From: Nemertoderma westbladi
Lineage: Eukaryota; Xenacoelomorpha; Nemertodermatida; Nemertodermatidae
Direction of reading: 5' to 3'
Length of the DNA: 64,000 nucleotides
NCBI GenBank assembly: GCA_032718475.1
Contig: JAUCBJ010001161.1
Span: 57,430-121,429 of the forward strand
Each line of letters opens with the position of its first letter. Position 1 is the stretch's first letter. The position numbers were made by a program, and so were the translations under genes. This document shows positions 10,501-21,720 of the stretch, in pieces. The notes under the pieces were generated by a model that had not been told where the DNA came from, ran no database searches, and saw nothing but the letters and a program-made list of their open reading frames with translations.

Positions 10501-11835
10501 TTCCTCCGCTTGTTTCCGTAAGCGTTCATCTAGAAACTCTTGTAGAGAATACGTGCGTCCAAGCTCGATGTCCTCCTCAAGGTTTTGCTTTTCTCTATCG
10601 AACTGTGGCAAATCTAACTCCTTCACCGATTGGACTTGTTGCTGTAATTTACGTTTCTCTAAACAGTCATGTGTTCCCTTTTAGATCTTCTGTCGAATAG
10701 CGTCTAAAGCGTTTCTTATAACACTTTCCTCGACTTCCGTGGCGGGTTGTATCGGGTTGAATCCTGGACGATTGTAAGGATCGAATGGCGATATTAGATT
10801 CCCGCGTCCCAATCCGGCTAAGTAGGATGGGCGAATGTCTAACGAACCCACTACCGGAATACCACCGATTAATTGTTCGGGTAGCACTAAATCTTTGAAC
10901 AGTGAATATAGTTCGGGAGGATCAGTGATACTGTTAGGATCAAGAGTTTGAGGTCTCACTGGGGAATGAGGAGGCCTGACCGAGTATTCCGGAACTCTGA
11001 TCATGGGTTTATTCAGTGATCGTTTAAGACGAGCGATCGTAGGTGATACGTCGAACAGGTTTCGCTCAAAACTCCCGTAAGTATAACGCGTAAAACTGTG
11101 TTTAGCGCAACGTCTCTGCGGATGTTTTTGTCTTTCAGTTTGTTGGTTAGGTCTAGGGCATTCGTCACAATAATACCAAAGACGCACGTCCTGTAGAGGA
11201 AACGCGGGTGATCGTTCTCCAGTTTTGCAATATTCTTCCATTTGTTCAAAACTATCCGGGATAACAGGAAGTGGACGATCGGCGGTAAGATACATCATGG
11301 TGAAATAGAGCCGTTTGAGTTCTACCATAGGGTCATGATGTATACCTTGAGGATATCGAGTCTCTAGGTTCTGCTGACTGGCTATGTTGAGATAGGTTTC
11401 TCTCAAAAATTCCAGGTAGTCATTGAAATCGATGCGTTTCTCCGGTTCTTCAACGTTTTCTCTTTCCAGTCTATTACGAATAGAATTTTCGTGTTCTATT
11501 CTCGGTTTATCGTTACGACTCCGCTGGGTATGATATTTAAATAGAACCATTTCCCTTTCGGTGTCTACATCGTCTGTATCATGTAAATCGATAGGATGGC
11601 CGGTAGTTAAGAAGTCCATATACGTACCATTACGATTCGTATAGCGAGCGGTGAATTTTCGATAGTCCAATTCACGCGTAAGTTGCTCTTGAGACATCGG
11701 CGGTTCGATATAACAACCATCGTCCTCCGTAACGGTTGGATCGACTTCACTGCGTATCAAGCTATCCACAAATGCTTGTAAAGGTAGAGTATATCGCTCC
11801 CTGATACCAAGATCATCTTCTATCAACTCCGTCAT
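7582..11835 (-). pseudogene. Third coding region of the BEL/Pao element: zinc-knuckle protein of unknown function, with in-frame stops
   Basis: Four open segments (10681-11835, 10342-10680, 9529-10341, 7582-9528) share one frame, separated only by TAA at 10681, TAA at 10342 and TGA at 9529. Together they span about 1.4 thousand codons, from an ATG at 11833-11835 to a TAA 78 bp before the 3' LTR. A CDEC cluster lies near 11160. A charged coiled-coil-like part covers about 10440-10620. Three Cys/His clusters lie at 8300-8520, the last (8314-8355) an exact C-x2-C-x4-H-x4-C knuckle, CHHCQLKGHASFDC. The C-terminus is strongly basic (KKLRKRRPRKKD). No signal peptide or membrane segment is apparent, so it does not look like an envelope gene although it sits where env would be. 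I do not recognise the family; nucleic-acid binding is inference. Confidence 0.75.
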
Positions 11836-13294
11836 ATCTGCTATCTGAGTTTATTAATATCAAAATGAGTTTATGTTTAGGCGAGCAGGCGTCGCTGCCT
11901 ATCTCTCTTTGCCCCCGGACAGTGGGATTCTCAGCGCCGATGTACCGTTGTCGCGGTGTTTACGCCAACATGTAGCAACAGCACGACAACGATAACCGGC
12001 ACAAGTCCCTCCACTGTCCGTCCCAAAGGCTTGGATTCACTTGAGGTTCTTGCTATAGGAGAGTTGGGCTACTTTCACAATTGCGACTAGCTACTGTAAA
12101 CATACTTTAGCAGTAACATTCACCTATAAACGCACAAACTCCACACAACTGTCACTAATTGTACACATACAGGCCATTTGTCCGTTAGTAGAATTATGGT
12201 AATTCTCATGCTTACAGATCTGGGATGCTATTTAATAGTAATTCTTTAACTGTCAATATCCTCTTTATGCATGATTTTATTAATTTTATCGGCTATTGAC
12301 TGTATGTTGGAGATTCTCACACTCTAATACACTCAATAGGGTGAATCTCCACTCCCATAATCTATTAATTAATGGAATTTTGGGAATGTTATAAATTGCA
12401 CAAAATGACAATTTATGAAATTCATTTAAAATATGAATTTAAATTTATTCCCGTGAATTTTATTATTTAATGTTAAAATTGGCACAATTTTATTCCAGAG
12501 CATGTCTGGGGACCTAAGATCCTTAATTCTATAAAATTGTCTTTTAAGAGTATCGGTAAATGCTGCGATATCTTAATTGACTAGAAATTTTAAAGGATCT
12601 GAATTTTACAGATTTTAATAAATATTAAATTAATATTTAAGATAGGCACCAATTTATTCCAGAACTTGTCTGGGGACGTTAACCACTGATTCTAGAATTT
12701 GTCTTTCAAGTATATCGGTGGGTGCCGCGATATCTTAATCGACTAGAATTACAGATGGTCAAAAGGTTTAACAGATTTATTTGCGTTTTACGCTACTGTT
12801 AGAGGGACATCACACTACTATATGTATTATTTAATATAAGGTAGAAGAGCAATATCGCACGAAGCAATGTCAGTGTGAAGAGGCAAGTCGTTTCCAAGGT
12901 CTACCCAGAGCTTGGTTTAGCCGAGACACGAGGATCTGAACTCTGCATTCCTAATACTCTGCCTACCAATAATACTTAAATATAGTAGGAGCTTTATTGT
13001 ACTTTGATAAGTACGGACATGTCTTCTTACTATAGTCTCATATTTATAATATAATACAGACAGTAAGGAAAGAGAAAAAGAATTATTTCTCGCCGTCACA
13101 CTAAATATATATTATATATAGGTAATTACGTAATAAACACTAATTTATTGCACTAATCTACTAAATAGTCTAAAATAACATTCTACTAAATAAAATTAAA
13201 TAAAAACGATTATAATAAAGTACATAATAATGTTCGCATATAAAATATAATAAAATAGATAAAATAATATAGTCATGCACCCCCTCCAGACGTA
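11836..13294 (-). other. Non-coding interval between pol and the third ORF
   Basis: About 1.46 kb without a credible ORF, internal to the BEL element. It contains a diverged direct repeat of about 110 bp (see 12478-12751). It could hold a splice acceptor or promoter for the third ORF, but no such site is clear. Confidence 0.55.
12478..12751. repeat. Diverged direct repeat of about 110 bp inside the BEL element
   Basis: Copies at about 12478-12592 and 12641-12751 share TTTATTCCAGA, TGTCTGGGGAC, GCGATATCTTAAT and GACTAGAA in the same order. Confidence 0.75.
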
Positions 13295-16200
13295 TCACGT
13301 TGGGGAGTCCCTAGATGTTTGAGGAATTAGGGAGGTGGTCGTGGGAAGAGTGTCTTGCCTTCCATAGTTTCCGGAGAGTTCTCTGTCTCTTTCCAGTAAA
13401 CATAAACGACCAACTGGGCGATTGAGTTGTTGCGTCTCAAAGATTATGCCTGGCTTCTTGAAGTTACGCCGCATGACGACGAGTTCTACCGAGCGTACTA
13501 ATCCATCATCCGAGATGTGAGTCTCGATGATACGACCTGTCTGCCACCGTTTACGTGGAAGGTCTGAATCTACAATAAGCACCATATCTCAGGCGCTGAC
13601 GTTTTCTTGCTGCGCAAACAACTTAGTTCGAAGTTGTAGCGTGGGCAGATAATGTTTCTCGAAATGGTCAGCGAAACGACGGGATAGCAACTGCATAAGT
13701 TGCCAAGTTCGACGTCAGTATTCGTCTCCGTCGGTAATCTCCGATCGTGGGAGCATGGCTACAGGTTTCTTCAGTAGGAAGTGCGCGGGTGTTAGCGCTT
13801 CCAGGGAATCGGGACTCGATGAGACTGGCATAAGCGGTCTCTCGTTGAGATAGGCAGCTATTTCCTCCATTAACGTCCGCAAAAGTTCATCGGTGAGATA
13901 AGCGCGGCATGGCACTATAAAGTGAAATGCGGTCTTGACACTTCTAATTAATCTCTCCCAACTTCCTCCCCACCAAGGGGCGTCGGCGGCGTTGAAGGTC
14001 CAGCTAGACGCTGTTATCCTTAGCTGATCGTCCACCTGTCTTTGGCTCCAGTCCTTCACGTAAGCCTGGATTTCGTTGTTGGCACCAATGAAGTTCGTTC
14101 CCTTATCCGATCTCATGGTATTACTAGTCCCGAAGCGAGCGATCTGTCGACGTAAACTTAAGACGAAGCTGTTGGTAGATAGATCATTCACCATATCGAG
14201 ATGGATGGCTCTACAAGTCATGCATACGAAGATGACACACCATCTCTTGACTATAGTCCTAGCATGATATACTTCAATAGGGCCAAATAAATCTACACCA
14301 GTGTTAGTAAAAGGTGGTTCATAGAAGCTTACTCGTTCCCTAGGTAATTCTGCCTCTCGCTGTGTTAAAGGCCTACTGAATGCTTTCCTACAGGGTATGC
14401 AGTTCCTAAGAACTTGGTTTAGAGCTCTACGGGGTTTATAAAAATAATAGCGAGTTCGGATTTTGCTAAGAACTCGTTCTCTACCAGCATGATAAAGTTT
14501 ACTGTGAACATCTACAATCATCTTGATTTGTACTTCAAGATTTCTAATGAGTATGGGGAATTTAGTGTCAAAAGATAATGGCGCATTGGTGAGCCTTCCT
14601 CCAACACGTATTAACCCATCTATCATTGTGCTAGAGAAGCGATCCCTTAAGCGCATCTGCGGATTTCTCAACAACAGGAAATACTTATCGGAATCTTCAT
14701 AGCATTGTAGGAGTCTCAGTATCTGCTTATTGGTTTCTTCATGCTCCTGGTAGCTGAGTTTCTCCTTTAGAAACCGGTCAGATGTCTTATATTTGGGTAA
14801 ATTTTTAATAACATGAACTTGCGCAGATGTCAATGGAGCAGTGTCACTAATGGTCTTCGTCCTGGAGTAGTGATGATGAAAACATCTCCTTAAATATGTG
14901 ATGGCTTTACAGAGCCGATTCCAGGAACTGTAGTGATGCATTGCTCTCTGCAGCAGGGGTGAGATTCCTTGCGAGACGTCTGGTATTCCAGATTTCCAAT
15001 CTCTATCTCTAATTTCCACAACAGACTTATTTGTGGCGAGGGATTGTGGATCCGAGGCATCATTTCCGGAAGTATGTAATACAGATAGATCGATCGTCGG
15101 TTTAAATAACTTCGATTTACTCGCCCGGGTTTTAGGTTTGACTTTCTCCGCTCCCTTGGCTTGTCTAACCTCCGCCGTAGTAAGGTGAGGAGGCCATTCA
15201 TCCTCTTCCTTACTCAGGAAGTCGGGTCCACCCAACCAGTCTGGAGTATCTATCAGTTCCTGTGGAGTTGCTCCCCTGGAGGCGATATCGGCTGGATTAA
15301 TCGTACCGGGGCAATGTCTCCATTGATCTATCTTTGTGCGACTAAGAATAATGGCTACTCTGTTAGTAACAAAAACGCTGAACTGACAGACTTCATTGGT
15401 TATATACTCCAACACGAGTAAAGCGTCGGTCCAATAAACTGTTTTCTCCAGTGGATAGTCGATTTGTTCTGTTACGTTCCGGCCGATGGCTGTAGCGTAT
15501 AAAGCCGCTTTTAACTCAGCTCGAGGAACCTTTAACTTGTTGTTAATCAATGCCTTAGAGGTAACCAAGGCGACTTTGATTCCATCTGGAGTTTCGACTC
15601 GCAGATATGCTACTATACCTATTCCCATGTCGCTGGCGTCTCCAAACACATGGAGTTGATAGGAATACATAGGAAGAACATGACCAAAATATGCACAGGA
15701 AATTACAAAACTCTCGATGGCAGGTAGAGAATCTTCCCATTTCATCCATTTCTTTAACAGTTCTCCCTTAAGTGGATCGTCCCATGAGTTGTTTTCAAGC
15801 CACATTTGTTGTACTAAACTCCGAGCAATCAATATAACTGGGCTAATAAATCCCAGTGGGTCGAAATAAGTGCTCAGGATACTTAAACAAATCCGATTGG
15901 TCCGAAGTGGATTATCTCGCTGTTTAAGCTGAAAAAACAGGATGTCTCTCTCTGTGTCCCACTTCAAGCCAAGCGTCTTGGTTTCTGGAAGATCGTCCTT
16001 TATTAAGTCTAGGTCTTTCGTTCCTCGGTCTTCTACCGGTATCGCTTCCAGAAACTCACGGGAGTTGCTGGTGAATTTCGTCAGTCGAAATCCACCTCTT
16101 TTCAAACACTCTACCGTTCCTTTCGCGACATCAATGGCTTCTTCTACTGATGGAAGGGACTTTAAATTGTCGTCCATGTATATATTACACTTGATGTTGT

Positions 16201-17251
16201 CTATCACCTCTTTTGAGAAGGCGTCCCGGTTGTCATTCGCAGTGGTCCGCACCACGGAGCAGGCGTTGGAAGGGCTTGATATGATCCCAAAAGCCTGGAT
16301 AGTCATCCAGTACTCTACCGGTTTCTGGTTGAGATCTCCCTCAGGCCACCACAGAAATCTTAGGCTGTCTCTGTCTCTATCCAACGCCTTGACTTGTAAG
16401 AACATTCCTTCTATATCGGAGGCGAACGCGATGGAATATTGTCTTAATCTTAAAAGTATTCCCAACAAAGATTGAAGTAAGTTGGGTCCTGGTAACAACT
16501 CGGAATTGAGGGATTGTCCCATATATAGAGCGGAGCCATCGAATACGACTCGTACTTCATGTGGTTTACCGGGTTTGGGAACGTAATGATGTGTTAAGTA
16601 ATACGTTCTCTCAGTTATTGGTGTTCCTTCCAGTACTCACTCCGCGTATCCCTTGGTAATAAATTTCTTCAGCTGAGCTTGGTACATTTCTTTAGCTGAA
16701 GCATTTGCCGTAAGGCGTCGATGTAATTGAGTGATTCTTTTCTCGGCCAAAGGTCTGTTATTTATAAATCTAGGTTCTCGTTTTCGAAATGGTAGACCGA
16801 TTTCGTATCTACCTTGATCTTTTAAAAAACGTGTAGTTGTTTCCTGAATTTGCTTGGCTCTTTCTTCTTCTATCGATAGGGCCTTATCGTATGAATTGGG
16901 CTCTACCAATTCCTGAGTAAAGAATCGTACGGCGAGTTCGTCCCGAGTTCTAGTGTTGTAGCGCTCTATCTCATCATTTAATTCGTCATTGTAATCAAAG
17001 GGTCCCGATGGGCGAATCAGTTGACATAGGTTCTCCTGGTTTTTCCAAGTTTTGTTTTCTGTAAGTAGGTCGATTGTGTTCTCTTCATCAAAGAGTTGGT
17101 AGATGTCGTCATTATCTGAGGAGTATGGTGTTCCCTCAGGTAGTTCGTCCACCTCACTGCTCTCCACTTCCCAATCGTTTACTTGGTATATTCGTTCTTG
17201 TGACATTCTCTCTTCGAGAGTTCTTCTTTGAGAGGGCCAGTAAAGTACCAA
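13295..17251 (-). pseudogene. pol: BEL/Pao pol: reverse transcriptase, RNase H, integrase, C-terminal DUF5641-like domain
   Basis: One frame runs from 17251 to 13295 with three in-frame TGA codons (16637-16639, 13715-13717 and just before 13585). The RT has IEGMFLQVKALDRD, and its catalytic YMDD is at 16169-16180. RNase H begins near VFGDASDMGIG (about 15640). Integrase has an H-H-C-C finger (YHAGRERVL...CIPC), then Asp at 14291-14293, Asp at 14105-14107 and Glu at 13955-13957. The last segment contains RKRWQTGRI, as in the DUF5641 tail of Pao-type integrases. This frame overlaps the end of gag-protease and is offset by -1. Most BEL elements have one gag-pol frame, so the offset is either an indel or a programmed shift. 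The protein would copy the element RNA and insert the cDNA. This copy is broken. Confidence 0.9.
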
Positions 17252-20200
17252 CCTACTCTAGTTCTTACCGCATAGGTTTGCAGTGGCTGCAGTTGAGCAG
17301 GCCGTTTCTCCAATGTCTCGAGCGCCTCATGCGCGTTTTGGCCGATGAGTATTTGCACTCCAGGATAATCTGTCTGGAATCGAGGTATCTTAAGATGTTG
17401 GATGCTCTCATCCTCGTCCCAATTATAAAGGTCTGCTTGGGTAGTAGCAAAGTTCTTTATAGCCACCCTTTTTACCGACCTTATACCTTGTGCTCCTAAT
17501 TTATCCTGGGGGGTGGACAACACACCTACATAGTAATCTGCCGTTAGGGTAGATTTCCAAACCTGCATAATCCCTGACATATTCAATTTAGTCCGGAATT
17601 TGGGTTGTCCAGCAAAGATATCTTCGGCTAGTTCTTGATCGATGAATGTTCCTGTGCTGCCGGAGTCAAGGAGGGCGTTCACTATGTAACTTTTGTTAGG
17701 ACCGTGAACTCTTACCTGCACTACAGGAAATTCTCTGATTCCTACGTTGGAAGTTGGAGCTTTCCAAGATGGTTGTCTGGCAAAAGTAGTTGGAGGGAAC
17801 TCATTGTCGGTGTCCTTTTCATAAGTGAGTGCTCGATACACTGCGGTATTTATTAGGTAACAGGATTCGTTGGCGTCGGAGAATTCGTCAGTATAGAATC
17901 CTTCCATCTCAGACTCTTGATCAGTGTCATTTACATCACTGAATTGGACATGTAGTTCGGGCTCACTTACCTGACTCGGGTTGTCTCGTTCGAACTCACT
18001 GTGTAACAAGATGTGATGTTTCGCGCCACACTTTGCACACTTTACGTCGGAGTAACAGGTTCGCCGTTGGTGTCCTGATCTGAGGCAATTATAGCATAAC
18101 CGCTTATCCCACATGACTGCACGTCTGTCTACAAGGGATTTCTTTAGAAATTCAGCACACGCACTCAAACGGTGGGGACCGTCGCACAGCGCACAGTTTG
18201 GTTTGATATTACTCACTTTACCTTGGGTAAGGTTATGCACTCTCGTTCTTTCTTCAGTCTTTCTTCCGTGCATTCTGTTAGGAGACTGAGGAGGAGTCTT
18301 GGCAACCGGTTCTCTCCTATCTTTGGTTCGAGCCTTGTATTTACTTAAGTCCTTTGAGGTTTTGTCAACATAGTAAAATCGGTCAGTGTCTTTCCCGCTG
18401 TCATCTTCTTGAGAAGCTTGGCTTTCACCGTCGTCAGTGTAACACACTGGTGTTACTCTTCTCCTAGAAACGGGTTTCTCACTTACCTTATTTTCCGATG
18501 TTTTCTCTCTGGACTGCTTGATGAGTTGTAGTTTTACTTCACCATCTAAGAAGGACATGAGATCAGCCATGGTAGGGCTTCGTCGTTGCTGCTCATTCAT
18601 ATACAACACTTTCTTGTCCCAGCGTGTACATACTCCACCCTTTGGTAAAGTAGAGACCATGGCTCCAATAACCATGGAACTCTGATATTCATGAGACTTA
18701 CCTAACCAGTCCAATTGTCTACAGATCTCCTGAATCTCAACGGAAAACTCTATAATCCCGTTACTAAGGAACTTTCGGGGGGCTACTAATTTTGCATACA
18801 AATACTTAGCTATGTTATCCTTGTTACCATACCTGATGTTTAATGTATCCCAAACTTGTCTTAATCCATCTGGATGTCCAATGAACTTTAACGCCATTAA
18901 CTTGGGAGGTCCTTCCAAGCACTTGATGAGGAATCTAAGTTTCTCTCCGTTAGATAGTACAGAGTTCTGTATGCTATCTTTGTAATATTCATTGAAAGGT
19001 AACCATTTCATCTCATCTCCATTAAATTTGACGATTTCTCCCACTTTGACTGCTTGGCGGGCTTCTGTTCTAGCCATCTGACGCATAAAGCTTTCTTGGG
19101 CCATCGTATTATTTAATATCGAATTATCGGTATATAAATTTCTAGGATTATTATCAGGTCTATAGGGAATATCATTACCAACAGGTTTATAATCACCCTT
19201 AATAGGGTTTGCTATAGGAGTTTCTACTTCACTAGCAGTATAGATGCGTGTAGGCTCCACACCTTGCGCATGTAATACTTCAGACCTAACAGGTTGACAC
19301 AATGTTACTGGGGGTATTGGTATACCCTTTTGTATATTGACTAATTTGTCGCGTTCTAGCGCGATACTTTGCTGCACTTCTTGCAATTCAGCCCTACCTT
19401 CCCTTACTGTTCCCTTAAGTTGGTGGACAGTCTCCTGCATCTGTCCGAGCAGGAGATTCATCCCCCGCCGTCCCTCCTCTACCCACTCGACCGCCAAAGC
19501 GGGAGTCGCCAACATTGTAGCGGGCCGACGCAGGACGACGGGAGACAAATCTTTGATTTCTCTCTCAGCTTCTAGGACAGAGATATTCTCATGGACTGTT
19601 CTACCGGGTACAGGCAGTGTAGTACTGTGTAAAGATAATTTATTAGAGTTAAGCTCTGGAAGTACAGGGGTCTCTAGCACAGGAGTGGCTTTGGGAACGA
19701 CAGGCCTAATTATTTCAGGCTCATCAACTATAGTAGGGAGTCTTTTGACCTTAATAATTTGGTCTGTAGGTTCTATACTACTTAAGTCTGTGCTAGCTAG
19801 TTGTCTTCTAACCGCTGGGGGTAAATCAGGCAGCTTGTGACGGTGAGATGTTTTTCTACGCCTGCTTAGACGAGATCTATTTCCTCCGCCTTCAGGATCG
19901 GTAGTTTCGCTTTCCTCCGATGATGTGTTGTATCCCTGGCGTTTGGGAGTAGATCTTCTCATCATCTGCATTTGACTAGCAGTTAACTGTTTATTTATGT
20001 GGTCTTGCGTCTCTTGCAGATTTTCCAACTCCAGTTGGATAGTCTCCTCAGACGCTCTCCGTTCTGCTTCTGCCACTGCCTTTGCCGCCTTTCTTTCTGC
20101 TTCTGCTTCTGCCATTGCCGCTTTTCTTTCTGCTTCTGCTTCTGCCATTGCTGCTGCCTCCTTTCTTTCCGCTTCTGCTTCTGCTATTGCCGCTGCTTTT

Positions 20201-21375
20201 CGGTCCTTTATCCGCTTTTTCTTTACTTCTTCTTCCTGGACTCTAGCAAGGCGAAGTTTTTCATCAAATTTAGCTTTGTTTGCAGCTAACATTTCAGCAT
20301 CGATTGAGTCCAACACAAGCTTGGTTCCTTCACTATTAGGGGAAAGTCCAGACAGCCGTCTCCTCAACTCTTCGTCTCCTAGGAATCGCTGATAGTCGGA
20401 CAGATAAATGTCGATGGTGTCTCTCGTTCGTGGTCTCTCTGCGGTCTCTTCGCTTTCCACTTGAGAAAGGGTGGCATCGGTTGGTTCTTCATAGGTTGGA
20501 CTCTCAGCCAGCTGGGATTTCCACTGGGCCGTTTCTTGTACTTTGAGACCTACCCGCTGGAACCAAGTTTTGACAGCAACCTGCAGCGACGTGTCCTGTC
20601 TTCTTTTGGAAGTTTCCTCAAAGGCTGATAGGATTAGTCTAATGCGTAGGGTTCGTTCGCGTACTTGATATAGCAGCTCTTCCTGCTCTTGAGGTCCTTG
20701 GGGTTGTCGAAACAGTTGTTCTTCTATTCGCTCTAAGGAGCCGAAGAATCCCTGCACATATCCTGCTGCTGACCTCTTCCAAACAGCTGGATCCATCGTA
20801 TCTTTAGTCACTCCCATCCTGTGTATGTCTTCCCAAGTAGCTTCAGACAAGTCTAACGGGAATCCGGGTCCGGGAAAGTTCCATTGTGACTCGACAATAG
20901 ACATCAATTCTTCCCTGCCGTATCCCGCATAACTATCTTGGGTCGCTCGCTTACTTCTTGCCCAATCGGCTTGGTGTTCCTCCACCGCAATCAATATCGT
21001 AGTTAGTACTGCGGCAGGAAGGGTGAGAAGGGGATCCGAATAGGCTGCATCTGCCATCTTCACTCCGCGTTCGGGGGTCAGCTCTACAGTATCCGAACTA
21101 CTGGAGCTATCGGGTCGCTGGGAACGAGTTTCTTGACTAGGCTGTTGCTGCGGTTGGACAGCTGCTTCTTGATTCCGTTTGACCTGGGCCCGAGTGCCGA
21201 TGATAGACCTACGGTGTTGGATTAGCTTAGGGTCTGATACTACTACTGGAGGGATGACCTTTCTTTCAGTAGGAGGTGAGCTGAACCCCTTTCTTAATCT
21301 CTCCACACTCCTATCTGTGTCACAGATGGTTGTATCGATTAGACTGTCTGACAGGTTTTGCTGGGTGTCAGACAT
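17179..21375 (-). CDS. gag: BEL/Pao gag-protease polyprotein (1398 aa)
   Basis: The open frame starts at an ATG at 21373-21375. The N-terminal half is hydrophilic, with an Ala/Glu/Lys coiled-coil built from repeats of AEAEAERKAA (about residues 370-450). The gag core region around residues 760-960 includes IVKFNGDEMKWLPFNEYY and LEGPPKLMAL, as in the Pao retrotransposon peptidase/gag family. Three zinc knuckles follow at about 1060-1115: CALCDGPHRLSAC, CYNCLRSGHQRRTC and CAKCGAKHHILLH. The aspartic protease has DSGSTGTFID (Asp codon in 17659-17667). Gag would package RNA and the protease would mature the particle. The frame ends at 17179 and overlaps pol by 73 bp. It has no internal stop, unlike the downstream regions. 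Confidence 0.92.
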   Translation of the reverse strand: MSDTQQNLSDSLIDTTICDTDRSVERLRKGFSSPPTERKVIPPVVVSDPKLIQHRRSIIGTRAQVKRNQEAAVQPQQQPSQETRSQRPDSSSSSDTVELTPERGVKMADAAYSDPLLTLPAAVLTTILIAVEEHQADWARSKRATQDSYAGYGREELMSIVESQWNFPGPGFPLDLSEATWEDIHRMGVTKDTMDPAVWKRSAAGYVQGFFGSLERIEEQLFRQPQGPQEQEELLYQVRERTLRIRLILSAFEETSKRRQDTSLQVAVKTWFQRVGLKVQETAQWKSQLAESPTYEEPTDATLSQVESEETAERPRTRDTIDIYLSDYQRFLGDEELRRRLSGLSPNSEGTKLVLDSIDAEMLAANKAKFDEKLRLARVQEEEVKKKRIKDRKAAAIAEAEAERKEAAAMAEAEAERKAAMAEAEAERKAAKAVAEAERRASEETIQLELENLQETQDHINKQLTASQMQMMRRSTPKRQGYNTSSEESETTDPEGGGNRSRLSRRRKTSHRHKLPDLPPAVRRQLASTDLSSIEPTDQIIKVKRLPTIVDEPEIIRPVVPKATPVLETPVLPELNSNKLSLHSTTLPVPGRTVHENISVLEAEREIKDLSPVVLRRPATMLATPALAVEWVEEGRRGMNLLLGQMQETVHQLKGTVREGRAELQEVQQSIALERDKLVNIQKGIPIPPVTLCQPVRSEVLHAQGVEPTRIYTASEVETPIANPIKGDYKPVGNDIPYRPDNNPRNLYTDNSILNNTMAQESFMRQMARTEARQAVKVGEIVKFNGDEMKWLPFNEYYKDSIQNSVLSNGEKLRFLIKCLEGPPKLMALKFIGHPDGLRQVWDTLNIRYGNKDNIAKYLYAKLVAPRKFLSNGIIEFSVEIQEICRQLDWLGKSHEYQSSMVIGAMVSTLPKGGVCTRWDKKVLYMNEQQRRSPTMADLMSFLDGEVKLQLIKQSREKTSENKVSEKPVSRRRVTPVCYTDDGESQASQEDDSGKDTDRFYYVDKTSKDLSKYKARTKDRREPVAKTPPQSPNRMHGRKTEERTRVHNLTQGKVSNIKPNCALCDGPHRLSACAEFLKKSLVDRRAVMWDKRLCYNCLRSGHQRRTCYSDVKCAKCGAKHHILLHSEFERDNPSQVSEPELHVQFSDVNDTDQESEMEGFYTDEFSDANESCYLINTAVYRALTYEKDTDNEFPPTTFARQPSWKAPTSNVGIREFPVVQVRVHGPNKSYIVNALLDSGSTGTFIDQELAEDIFAGQPKFRTKLNMSGIMQVWKSTLTADYYVGVLSTPQDKLGAQGIRSVKRVAIKNFATTQADLYNWDEDESIQHLKIPRFQTDYPGVQILIGQNAHEALETLEKRPAQLQPLQTYAVRTRVGWYFTGPLKEELSKRECHKNEYTK
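17205..17225 (-). other. Gag-protease/pol frame change site
   Basis: In this overlap the conserved reading moves from the gag frame to the -1 frame. The sense strand carries CTCTC-GAA-GAGAG, a small hairpin, at the switch. No classical heptamer X-XXY-YYZ is seen. It could be a one-base lesion rather than a programmed shift. Confidence 0.4.
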
Positions 21376-21482
21376 GTTTATCTATACAGTTGAATGCTTA
21401 CTGCTATAGTTACAGTTAAAGCAAGTCTAGTAATTCAGTATGACCGTTGGCCTAGTACCGGTAATTTATTACAGTATATTAG

Positions 21483-21720
21483 AATACCGGTATACACTTA
21501 TGATATATATAATTATTAGTACAGACTAGATTTGTCACAGAGTACCGGTATATAATTTTAGCACAAATAAATATAAATATATAATAGGCCTATCGTGAAT
21601 ACCGGTATACAGCTGACACTTATAGTATATATAAGTATAATTATAAACTAGAATTAATTACAGAATACCGGTATGATTTCAGCCTAAATTTATAGAAAGA
21701 AATATAATAAGCCTATGGTA
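21483..21720. repeat. Two tandem copies of a unit of about 120 bp with TACCGGTA motifs
   Basis: Units start at 21483 and 21598, each opening with AATACCGGTATAC and ending near GCCTAT. Each carries a second ACCGGTAT in the middle. A partial third start lies at 21720. Confidence 0.75.

Noticed and set aside
7582-11835. Envelope gene in the retroelement
   Set aside because: The position fits, but no signal peptide, transmembrane segment or cleavage site was seen, and zinc-knuckle motifs argue against it.
13295-17251. Alternative genetic code with TGA as tryptophan
   Set aside because: The third ORF also has TAA stops, and both LINE copies have ordinary lesions. Decay explains the TGA codons better.
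19997-20392. Plus-strand Cys/Phe- and Ser/Ala-rich frames
   Set aside because: They are the antisense of the coiled-coil repeats in gag.
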